From an uncultured Selenomonadaceae bacterium (lineage in GTDB: Bacteria; Bacillota; Negativicutes; Selenomonadales; Selenomonadaceae), in NCBI GenBank assembly GCA_905233325.1, contig CAJODU010000114.1:1-5091 (forward strand): 5,091 nucleotides of DNA. The letters are read 5' to 3'. Every line of letters begins with the position of its first letter. The first letter of the stretch is position 1. Under the pieces are notes generated by a model. That model searched no databases, was not told where the DNA came from, and worked only from the letters and a program-made list of their open reading frames with translations. Position numbers and translations under genes: made by a program. Shown here one piece after another: positions 1-5,091 of the stretch.

Positions 1-817
1 ACGGAACCTCATGCAGACGCTCATTTTCGCGAACGAGCTTGAGCAGACGGTGACCGTCCATCTTAGGCATCTCAACATCAGAAACAATCATTCCGACATG
101 CTGCTCAATGTTGCCGTCCTTAGCCGCAAGACCGCGCAGATAATCCCAAGCATCTTGACCATTGCCGAAGTCGCGGACAAATCTGTAGCCGGAATCATGC
201 AAAGTCGTAACAAGCAGATCACGCAACATAGCAGAGTCTTCAGCCACAACGACGTGGACATCAGCACGGAGCTGCTTGGTGTCTGCTGCAACGTCTTCAA
301 CAGTCGTGAGTTTAGCGTTGATCTCAGGATTAATCTCAGCGATGATTGTCTCGAAGTCAAGCAGAAGGACAATCCTGTCTGACATCTTGATAATACCGAC
401 AACGCGGGATTGATCGCCAACTTCCGGCGACGAAGGCTCCATATCTTTCCAAGAAATACGATGAATGCGTGAAACATTCTCAACCAAGAAACCTATATAA
501 TAGTTGTTAATCTCCGTAACTATTATATTTTTGGCATCTCCGCTGCTCACAGCATTCAAACAGCGCGGAAGATTAACCAACGGAATCGCCTTGCCGCGCA
601 ATGTAAACAAACCGTCAATATAAGGATGAGCTTGAGGCATTGCAGTCACCGGCGCAACCTGTATGACTTCGCGAACTTTTGCGACGTTAATTCCATAGTT
701 GACCTTGCCAATACTAAATTCCACAATCTCAAATTCATTAGTACCTGTTTCAAGAAGAATACCCTTCTTATCGCCGGCAGTCTCTGCGCCGCCGGTCTTT
801 GCACTTTCACTTGCCAT
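1..817 (-). CDS. cheV: CheV-type chemotaxis coupling protein (CheW domain + receiver domain), 3' end outside window
   Basis: Reverse-strand translation from the ATG at 817-815 is open for 272 codons to the window edge, so the C-terminus is missing. Seen: residues about 25-165 form a CheW-like domain (EIVEFSIGKVNYGINVAKV, then PYIDGLFTLRGKAIPLVNL), and residues about 185-272 form a response-regulator receiver domain with the acidic pair Glu193-Asp194 (VVAEDSAMLRD) and the likely phospho-acceptor Asp247 in VSDVEMPKMDG. The conserved receiver Thr/Ser and Lys positions lie mostly beyond the edge. Known: CheV couples chemoreceptors to the CheA kinase in the cytoplasm, and phosphorylation of its receiver helps adaptation. 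The start is supported by GGAGG at 825-829, seven bases upstream. The low-complexity first 20 residues are typical of a flexible leader. No other chemotaxis gene is visible and the gene may be monocistronic. The only alternative is another CheW-receiver hybrid. The assignment is firm. Confidence 0.93.
   Translation of the reverse strand, partial: MASESAKTGGAETAGDKKGILLETGTNEFEIVEFSIGKVNYGINVAKVREVIQVAPVTAMPQAHPYIDGLFTLRGKAIPLVNLPRCLNAVSSGDAKNIIVTEINNYYIGFLVENVSRIHRISWKDMEPSSPEVGDQSRVVGIIKMSDRIVLLLDFETIIAEINPEINAKLTTVEDVAADTKQLRADVHVVVAEDSAMLRDLLVTTLHDSGYRFVRDFGNGQDAWDYLRGLAAKDGNIEQHVGMIVSDVEMPKMDGHRLLKLVRENERLHEVP
495..528. repeat. Perfect 11-bp inverted repeat inside cheV
   Basis: ATATAATAGTT at 495-505 is exactly repeated in inverse at 518-528, with a 12-base spacer. 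On the plus strand the second arm runs into a short T-run (528-532), so it resembles a weak AT-rich terminator for transcripts antisense to cheV. The arms encode parts of two predicted beta strands of the CheW domain (NIIV and NNYYI), so codon composition may explain it. A function is not established. Confidence 0.45.
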
Positions 818-824
818 TAAATCG

Positions 825-829
825 CCTCC
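825..829 (-). promoter_or_regulatory. Ribosome binding site of cheV
   Basis: GGAGG on the minus strand, seven bases before the ATG at 817. It fixes the cheV start, because no better-placed start codon lies upstream in frame. Confidence 0.85.
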
Positions 830-985
830 AATGAGTTGCCGATTTTTTAGTTGAGAGCACTGTCAGCTTCACTTTAAATTTTTGTCAGTCCCTACTAAAA
901 CTCTTTTTTTCAATTCGCTATCAATGTTTTATATCCTGCTTTTTTTGACAAAAATATTTTGAAGACGATTCTATCTCAAGAAATG

Positions 986-1393
986 TCAGTTGACAAGAAG
1001 TACATTACCGGGTTGGTAACCCGCCTTACGGACAGCTTCTTTCAAAATATCGTCAGAGACACCAAAGTCAAGAGCGACCTCAGCGGATTGCTTTTCAACA
1101 CTAGCAGCGGCGATAGCTACACCGTCAACACTTTCAAGAGCCTTGGCAACGGCGGCAGTACAATGTGTGCAAGTCATACCTTCCACATCAATAACTTTTT
1201 TCAATTTAAATTTCTCTATAGCCTTCATTCGTGTGCGATAGTTGTCTTGATCCTTGCTCATAGGACAGTTGGAACAAGCACTTGAAGTTGTGCAGCAGGT
1301 TGCGGTTCCCTTGAAAAAGTTGCTGTAAATATTATACATTCCCACGCCGAAAATCGCCACAATTATAATACCCAGAATGATAGTTGCTATCAT
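986..1393 (-). CDS. Membrane-anchored Cys-rich protein with C-terminal heavy-metal-associated (HMA) domain; FeoB-associated-type N-terminus
   Basis: The protein has 135 residues. Seen: residues 2-23 are one hydrophobic helix with a short N-terminus; a Cys cluster follows (Cys33, Cys34, Cys40, Cys43, ending SNCPM); then a basic linker to about 64; then an HMA domain at about 66-130 with the metal-binding motif GMTCTHC (Cys75, Cys78). Known: FeoB-associated Cys-rich membrane proteins are usually about 50-60 residues and end soon after a similar Cys cluster; HMA domains bind Cu(I), Zn or related soft metals through CxxC in chaperones and P-type ATPases. Inferred: a membrane-tethered metal-binding or metal-transfer protein with the HMA domain probably on the cytoplasmic side. 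The ATG at 1393 is preceded by GGTGA at close range and GAGG at 1406-1409. It diverges from the isomerase gene and is probably monocistronic. Its promoter is overlapped by a Fur-like box, which suggests expression during iron limitation. The metal and partner are unknown. Confidence 0.85.
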   Translation of the reverse strand: MIATIILGIIIVAIFGVGMYNIYSNFFKGTATCCTTSSACSNCPMSKDQDNYRTRMKAIEKFKLKKVIDVEGMTCTHCTAAVAKALESVDGVAIAAASVEKQSAEVALDFGVSDDILKEAVRKAGYQPGNVLLVN

Positions 1394-1433
1394 TTAAATC
1401 ACCAGCCTCAAAATAATCTGTCTGAACGCTTGT

Positions 1434-1462
1434 ATTATATTCAATATGATTATGATTGTCAA
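1434..1462 (-). promoter_or_regulatory. Consensus sigma-70/sigma-A promoter of the HMA-domain gene
   Basis: On the minus strand, TTGACA (1462-1457) and TATAAT (1439-1434) are separated by exactly 17 bases: both hexamers are exact consensus. Transcription would start near 1427, giving a leader of about 35 bases before the ATG at 1393. A promoter this strong would normally need repression, which fits the Fur-like palindrome over its -35 region. Confidence 0.88.
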
Positions 1463-1467
1463 TATCA
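1447..1467. promoter_or_regulatory. Candidate Fur box in the divergent promoter region
   Basis: TGATTATGATTGTCA (1447-1461) matches the 7-1-7 Fur consensus TGATAATnATTATCA at 12 of 14 defined positions. A second overlapping copy shifted by six bases (1453-1467) matches at 11 of 14. Together the 21 bases match the extended classical Fur site at 17 positions by my count. The site covers the -35 hexamer and upstream spacer of the minus-strand promoter, the right place for repression by Fur with Fe(II). It fits Fur (TGA...TCA ends) better than the PerR or Zur consensus. It also lies about 90 bases upstream of the isomerase start. Confidence 0.7.
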
Positions 1468-1539
1468 TTGCTTTGATTTTCATCTCAAAATTGAAGGAAA
1501 ATCCTTATAGTTGGCGAAATGGAAAATATCAAAAATAAT

Positions 1540-1546
1540 GGAAGGA
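1540..1546 (+). promoter_or_regulatory. Ribosome binding site that decides the isomerase start
   Basis: GGAAGGA lies eight bases before the ATG at 1555. The upstream in-frame ATG at 1519 has no comparable purine-rich site, and its extra 12 residues (Asn-rich) are not part of the SIS fold, so 1555 is preferred. Confidence 0.75.
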
Positions 1547-1554
1547 ATAATATT

Positions 1555-2214
1555 ATGTTGAAATTGTCCACGATTGACAAGATTGATGAATTGCTAAAGC
1601 GTTATCCTGCATTAGAGATATGCCGCGATGATTTAAATAATGCCGTTGCAGTGCTTTGCGAGGGCTTTCGAGGCGGCCATAAGCTGCTGACTTGCGGCAA
1701 TGGCGGCAGTGCTGCCGATTCAATGCACATTGTCGGCGAATTGATGAAAGGTTTTATTTTGCCGCGATCAATCAAAGATTTTGATTCCGACTTCTACGAT
1801 AAATTGACAGCCAACTATCCTGATGATGCTGAATATTTTGCTAAAAATCTGCAATGCGGCCTTCCTGCAATCTCGCTTGTCGGTGAGACAGCTTTAACGA
1901 CAGCCTTTGCTAACGATCAAGCCTCTGATCTTGCCTTCGCACAGCAGGTTTTGGGTCTCGGCGTTAAAGGTGATGTCCTGCTTGCGATAACCACTTCAGG
2001 CAATTCTGCCAACGTCCTGCACGCTGTCAAGGTCGCCAAAGTCAAGGAACTCAAAACCATTGCATTGACGGGACGTCTCGGAGGCAAAGTCAAAAATCTT
2101 GCTGATATTTCAATTTGTGCACCGGCAGACTCTGCCCATACAATCCAAGAATTGCACTTGCCGATATATCACATGCTCTGCCTCGCCGCTGAAAATGAAT
2201 TTTTCACCAAGTAA
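1555..2214 (+). CDS. gmhA: SIS-domain phosphosugar isomerase, GmhA-like (probable sedoheptulose 7-phosphate isomerase)
   Basis: 219 residues from the ATG at 1555 (231 if the in-frame ATG at 1519 is used, which lacks a good ribosome binding site). Seen: phosphate-binding segments CGNGGSAADSMH (47-58) and TTSGNSANV (146-154), LTGRLGGK (171-178), and a C-terminal helix IQELHLPIYH (197-206). By-eye alignment with E. coli GmhA places His58, Glu62, Gln198 and His206 at the metal/catalytic positions His61, Glu65, Gln172 and His180. Known: GmhA converts sedoheptulose 7-phosphate to D-glycero-D-manno-heptose 7-phosphate, the first step to LPS heptose, in the cytoplasm. Odd: about 27 extra residues (roughly 70-104) compared with E. 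coli, and the positions of E. coli Arg69 and Asp169 are not conserved, so the exact substrate could differ. The O-antigen-ligase-type gene starts 23 bases downstream, which supports an envelope polysaccharide role. No strong plus-strand promoter is evident. The fold is certain, the substrate moderately so. Confidence 0.82.
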   Translation: MLKLSTIDKIDELLKRYPALEICRDDLNNAVAVLCEGFRGGHKLLTCGNGGSAADSMHIVGELMKGFILPRSIKDFDSDFYDKLTANYPDDAEYFAKNLQCGLPAISLVGETALTTAFANDQASDLAFAQQVLGLGVKGDVLLAITTSGNSANVLHAVKVAKVKELKTIALTGRLGGKVKNLADISICAPADSAHTIQELHLPIYHMLCLAAENEFFTK

Positions 2215-2237
2215 TAGAAGGACTCAACACCAAGAAG

Positions 2238-3422
2238 GTGGTACTCATATACATATTACTGGCAATCTTCATCTTTACGGTTCATATTTCGACAGCCGTC
2301 TCAAGCACTGTCATCGCTCTGCTGACGGCAGCCGTAATATTTCGATATTTCAAATATAAGGAAATTCCAAAAATTGATAAAAAAATAACCTGCGTATTTG
2401 CAGTGTATTTCGTGTTTCAAATAATAATTGCCATACTTTCGCTGGATCCTAAAATCAGTATCGGCGAGGTTGCAGGTGAGTTCTACAGAATATTGCTCCT
2501 ATTCTTTGCAATGATTTTCATCAAGGATTTCAAGCAACTGAAAATAATTTTGATAACATTTTTGATTGCAAGCCTATTGAATGATCTTGCAGGGCTTTAT
2601 CAAAGTCTCGTATTGTTGGAAAGACCGCAGGGACTTACACATTGGCCGACGATGTTTGCCTCAGTCTTGCTGATGCAAATTCCCGTACAGATTTTCATTG
2701 CCTCATTGTCGAGTCTGCCGAAATGGTCGAGAATCTTGGCAGGAATCTCTGCTGCTCTTTCGATAGTCTGCCTCATACTTTCACAGACACGCGGAGCCTG
2801 GTTAGCCTTCTTGGCAGTGCTGGTGATATTCATCTTGATAAATAAAAATTATAGAAACGCCGCATTGAAACTGTTTTCTGTAATACTTATTGGATTTATG
2901 CTTATTTCAGTGAGGGTGCCGAGTTTGACGGATCGTTTCGTAAGTATGTCTGATGCAAATTCAGCGACGATCAAAGAGCGGCTGTTGATGTGGGAATCCG
3001 CCACAAATATTTTCAAGGACTACCCGCTCCATGGCATAGGGCAGGAAATGTTTAACAAGATGTATAATACAAAATATATTCTGCCGGACGCTAAGGAGCG
3101 GCCTTCTGCCACCAACAAGGGACACGACCACCCGCATAACAACTTTATGAAGTTTTTGTGTGAGGGGGGTATCCTTGGTGCCTTGTCGTTTTTGATTCTG
3201 CATGGATATTTTGCTCAAAGACTTTACGCTCTCTACAGACAGGAGCGGACAATGATGACATTCTCGGCAGGGTTGACAGCCTTTTTGATATTCTTGGGCA
3301 TACACTTGGAGGGTCTCACTGAAACTAATATAGTCTTGGCACCGATAATGAGGGAGTACTGGTTTTTGATTGGTGTGTTCCTGATTGCCGGAAATATTAT
3401 TACGAATCAGAAAACTAAATAG
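2238..3422 (+). CDS. O-antigen ligase / polymerase family membrane protein (WaaL-like, Wzy_C type)
   Basis: 394 residues, starting with GTG at 2238. AGAAGGA at 2216-2222 is the likely ribosome binding site, with a long 15-base spacing; no better start exists in frame. Seen: about ten to twelve hydrophobic helices; a conserved Arg in SQTRGAW (182-188); a large loop between about 225 and 308 containing ERLLMWESATNIFKDYPLHGIG (247-268 region) and HDHPHNNFMKFLCEGG (296-311); then two or three closing helices. This order (Arg-Gly at a helix end, long external loop, W..A...F...P..G.G, H..HN..L) is the family signature. Known: WaaL moves undecaprenyl-linked O-antigen onto lipid A-core at the outer face of the inner membrane; Wzy polymerases and some protein glycosyltransferases share the fold. 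Inferred: pairing with a heptose-type isomerase favours LPS assembly, but ligase versus polymerase cannot be settled from sequence. The stop is followed by the hairpin at 3432-3465. Confidence 0.85.
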   Translation: MVLIYILLAIFIFTVHISTAVSSTVIALLTAAVIFRYFKYKEIPKIDKKITCVFAVYFVFQIIIAILSLDPKISIGEVAGEFYRILLLFFAMIFIKDFKQLKIILITFLIASLLNDLAGLYQSLVLLERPQGLTHWPTMFASVLLMQIPVQIFIASLSSLPKWSRILAGISAALSIVCLILSQTRGAWLAFLAVLVIFILINKNYRNAALKLFSVILIGFMLISVRVPSLTDRFVSMSDANSATIKERLLMWESATNIFKDYPLHGIGQEMFNKMYNTKYILPDAKERPSATNKGHDHPHNNFMKFLCEGGILGALSFLILHGYFAQRLYALYRQERTMMTFSAGLTAFLIFLGIHLEGLTETNIVLAPIMREYWFLIGVFLIAGNIITNQKTK

Positions 3423-3427
3423 AAATC

Positions 3428-3465
3428 AAAAAAGCCGCCGACCTCCCTGTTAGTGTCGACGGCTT
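3428..3465 (-). terminator. Intrinsic terminator between convergent genes, better suited to the symporter transcript
   Basis: Arms 3434-3442 and 3455-3463 flank a 12-base loop, with two further A-T pairs at the base. Read on the minus strand the stem is nine pairs including one U-G wobble, and it runs into six U residues (3433-3428), 22 bases after the symporter stop. Read on the plus strand the same position becomes a C-A mismatch and the tail is only UUAUU, so it would terminate the ligase transcript less well. Confidence 0.85.
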
Positions 3466-3487
3466 ATTACTATCCAAAAGTTACCGC

Positions 3488-5023
3488 TTACTTCTTGCCG
3501 AGAGCTACAAACTGCGGAACGACAGTTGTTCTGTCGTAAGCGGCAAAGGCGTGATCCACGAGCATCTTATCGGGCTTGCGTGTGAAGGCACTGACAATCG
3601 GCACAATCAAAAGACCTGCCAGCATTGCAATGGAACCGGCATTAATCGGCGACTGCATAATCACAGGAAAAGCCGGACGCATAAGCATATTCGCCGTCAT
3701 AAGCACAGTGCTGAAGATGAAACACACCCAGCAGGAGGCGGTGGTAACATTCCTCATGTAGAGCGAATACATAAACGGCGCGAGGAATGAACCCGCCATA
3801 GCCCCCCAAGAGATACCCATCAACTGAGCGATGAAGTTGACGGAGCTGTTATATTGAATTAGTGCAAGAATCGCGGAGATAGCTATAAAAACGACAATCA
3901 GAGCGCGCATATAAAGAACCTGCCGCGCCTCGCTCATATCCTTGATGAAGTTGTCCTTGATGAGGTCGATTGTGAGGGTGGAACTTGAGGCAATAACGAG
4001 TGAGGAGAGTGTGGACATTGAGGCGGAGAGGACAAGAATCACAATCAAGGCAATCATACCTTCAGAGAGGCCGGAGAGCATTGTCGGGATAATTGAATCG
4101 AAACCATTGGCTTTGATGTCGATCTGATCGCTGAAAAGCCTGCCGAAACCGCCGAGGAAGTAACAGCCGCCCGCAACGACGAGAGCAAAGAGCGTTGATA
4201 TTATAGTCCCCTTGCTGATAGCCTCTTCATTTTTGATGGCGTAAAACTTTTGAACCATCTGTGGCAATCCCCAAGTCCCCAGTGAAGTCAGAATCACGAC
4301 GAAGAGGAGATTTAGCGGATCCGGTCCGAAGAATGAGGAAAAAATACCCGGCGTCGTCGTCACGGACTCGTCAGTAATCCTCGCCAAGCCGTCAAGTGAC
4401 GCCATAAAGCCGCCCTTACTTTCAAGGACAGCAGCAATGACGGCGGTAATACCAATCAGCATGATGATTCCTTGAATGAAGTCGTTGATAGCCGTAGCCA
4501 TATAGCCGCCGGCGATAACATAAATCGCAGTCAGCACCGCCATGACGAGGACGCAGACGGAATAGTCAATATCAAAAGCCATACCAAAGAGGCGGCTCAA
4601 ACCGTTGTAAAGTGAGGCGGTATATGGTATCATAAAGATAAAGATGATGATAGAAGCTCCAATCTTGAGGGCTTGGGAACCAAAACGCTTGCCGAAAAAT
4701 TGAGGCATTGTCGCGGAGTCGAGATGCTGGCTCATAATTCGCGTGCGGCGTCCGAGAATAAACCACGCCATCAATGATCCTATAATAGCATTGCCGATAC
4801 CTGCCCACGTCGCAGCTATACCATACTTCCAGCCGAACTGTCCTGCATAACCGACAAAGACAACCGCACTGAAATAACTTGTGCCGTAGGCAAAGGCAGT
4901 CAGCCAAGGACCGACGCTCCTGCCGCCGAGTACGAAACCGTCAACATTGGTTGCGTGCTTGCGGCAGTAAAGACCTATACAAATGAGAACGGCAAAATAT
5001 ACAATCAAAATGGCAAACTTCAT
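3488..5023 (-). CDS. Sodium:solute symporter (SSS family, PutP/PanF-like), substrate unknown
   Basis: A complete 511-residue protein, the usual length for the family. Seen: about 13 hydrophobic helices. The first is residues 2-20, followed by GFVLGGRSVGPWLTAFAYGTSYFSA (about 29-53) in the re-entrant first core helix. The family signature region IAGGYMATAINDFIQGIIML lies at 170-189, GLPQMVQKFYAIKNEEA at 252-268, and SASMSTLSS at 333-341, where Ser337 and Thr338 align with the Na+-binding Ser340-Thr341 of E. coli PutP. Known: these LeuT-fold carriers use the Na+ gradient to import proline, pantothenate, sugars or carboxylates across the cytoplasmic membrane. Odd: the stretch equivalent to PutP Asp55 has no acidic residue, so proline is not assured. 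The start ATG at 5023 has an ideal AGGAGGT 11 bases upstream. The C-terminal tail is short and hydrophilic. It is transcribed convergently to the ligase gene and appears to be a single gene ending at the terminator. Confidence 0.92.
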   Translation of the reverse strand: MKFAILIVYFAVLICIGLYCRKHATNVDGFVLGGRSVGPWLTAFAYGTSYFSAVVFVGYAGQFGWKYGIAATWAGIGNAIIGSLMAWFILGRRTRIMSQHLDSATMPQFFGKRFGSQALKIGASIIIFIFMIPYTASLYNGLSRLFGMAFDIDYSVCVLVMAVLTAIYVIAGGYMATAINDFIQGIIMLIGITAVIAAVLESKGGFMASLDGLARITDESVTTTPGIFSSFFGPDPLNLLFVVILTSLGTWGLPQMVQKFYAIKNEEAISKGTIISTLFALVVAGGCYFLGGFGRLFSDQIDIKANGFDSIIPTMLSGLSEGMIALIVILVLSASMSTLSSLVIASSSTLTIDLIKDNFIKDMSEARQVLYMRALIVVFIAISAILALIQYNSSVNFIAQLMGISWGAMAGSFLAPFMYSLYMRNVTTASCWVCFIFSTVLMTANMLMRPAFPVIMQSPINAGSIAMLAGLLIVPIVSAFTRKPDKMLVDHAFAAYDRTTVVPQFVALGKK

Positions 5024-5034
5024 AAATATTTGAG

Positions 5035-5041
5035 ACCTCCT
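5035..5041 (-). promoter_or_regulatory. Ribosome binding site of the symporter
   Basis: AGGAGGT on the minus strand, a full match to the anti-Shine-Dalgarno sequence, 11 bases before the ATG at 5023. It confirms the start. Confidence 0.85.
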
Positions 5042-5075
5042 GTCACTATTAACTGTTATTTCAATTCGACTATTT

Positions 5076-5081
5076 ATTATA
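5076..5081 (-). promoter_or_regulatory. Candidate -10 element for the symporter gene
   Basis: An exact TATAAT on the minus strand, about 53 bases before the start codon. With normal spacing its -35 hexamer would lie beyond the window edge at 5091, so the promoter cannot be confirmed here. No extended -10 TG is present. Confidence 0.45.
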
Positions 5082-5091
5082 CTTTTGCCGA

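Noticed and set aside
11..382. Plus-strand open frame opposite cheV
   Set aside because: It is antisense to clear CheV receiver/CheW coding sequence and has no recognisable domain; a shadow frame.
88..483. Minus-strand open frame overlapping cheV in another frame
   Set aside because: The CheV frame explains this DNA with strong motifs; the alternative product is Leu/Arg/Ser-rich with no family features.
818..985. Promoter or sigma-28 motility promoter for cheV, and a terminator after the HMA gene
   Set aside because: A TATAAA at 928-933 (minus strand) has no good -35, and no TAAA-N15-CCGATA-like motif is present. The possible hairpin near 962-980 has only about six weak pairs with a bulge before AUAUUUUU.
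1009..1023. Hairpin CGGGTT-GGT-AACCCG inside the HMA gene
   Set aside because: It has a six-pair stem, sits inside coding sequence before the stop codon and lacks a U-run; likely coincidental.
959..1285. Plus-strand open frame opposite the HMA-domain gene
   Set aside because: It is antisense to a frame with the HMA motif, a Cys cluster and a consensus promoter.
1519..1554. Longer N-terminus for the isomerase from the ATG at 1519
   Set aside because: No good ribosome binding site precedes it, while GGAAGGA is ideally placed for the ATG at 1555.
2099..2359. Plus-strand open frame spanning the isomerase-ligase junction
   Set aside because: It overlaps the ends of two well-supported genes and has no domain features. 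It could only suggest a frameshift fusion, and both genes have intact ends.
2961..3305. Minus-strand open frame opposite the ligase gene
   Set aside because: It is antisense to the conserved ligase loop region and has no features of its own.
4572..4907. Minus-strand open frame inside the symporter in another frame
   Set aside because: The symporter frame is intact with family signatures throughout; this is an alternative-frame shadow.

Overview
The window looks like chromosomal DNA from a diderm Firmicute, most likely a Negativicutes member of the Selenomonas type. This is inferred from three things seen together: strong Gram-positive-style ribosome binding sites (AGGAGG-like), Firmicutes-type proteins (CheV, a FeoB-associated-type Cys-rich membrane protein), and genes for outer-membrane lipopolysaccharide (a GmhA-like isomerase and an O-antigen-ligase-type protein). 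No rRNA, tRNA, CRISPR array, insertion sequence or phage gene is visible.

Layout from left to right. (1) Positions 1-817, minus strand: cheV, a CheW-receiver fusion for chemotaxis, cut off by the window start before its last receiver segment. It carries a perfect 11-bp inverted repeat inside the coding region (495-528). (2) Positions 818-985: an AT-rich spacer with the cheV ribosome binding site and no convincing promoter or terminator. (3) Positions 986-1393, minus strand: a small membrane-anchored protein that joins a FeoB-associated-type N-terminus (one membrane helix plus a Cys cluster) to a heavy-metal-associated (HMA) domain. (4) Positions 1394-1554: a divergent control region. It holds an exact consensus promoter (TTGACA, 17 bases, TATAAT) for the metal-binding gene, and a good Fur-box-like palindrome lies over its -35 element. 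(5) Positions 1555-2214 and 2238-3422, plus strand: a SIS-domain phosphosugar isomerase followed 23 bases later by a polytopic O-antigen-ligase/polymerase-family protein, probably one operon for surface polysaccharide. (6) Positions 3428-3465: a hairpin between convergent genes, stronger as a terminator for the minus strand. (7) Positions 3488-5023, minus strand: a complete sodium:solute symporter, with a strong ribosome binding site and a candidate -10 box at the right edge of the window.

The genes fall into separate jobs: motility control, metal handling, envelope polysaccharide and sodium-coupled uptake. The most noteworthy item is the FeoB-associated/HMA fusion together with its apparent Fur-controlled promoter. 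It suggests an iron-responsive, membrane-tethered metal-binding protein that does not sit beside a feoB gene in this window. The other regions look like ordinary core genome.
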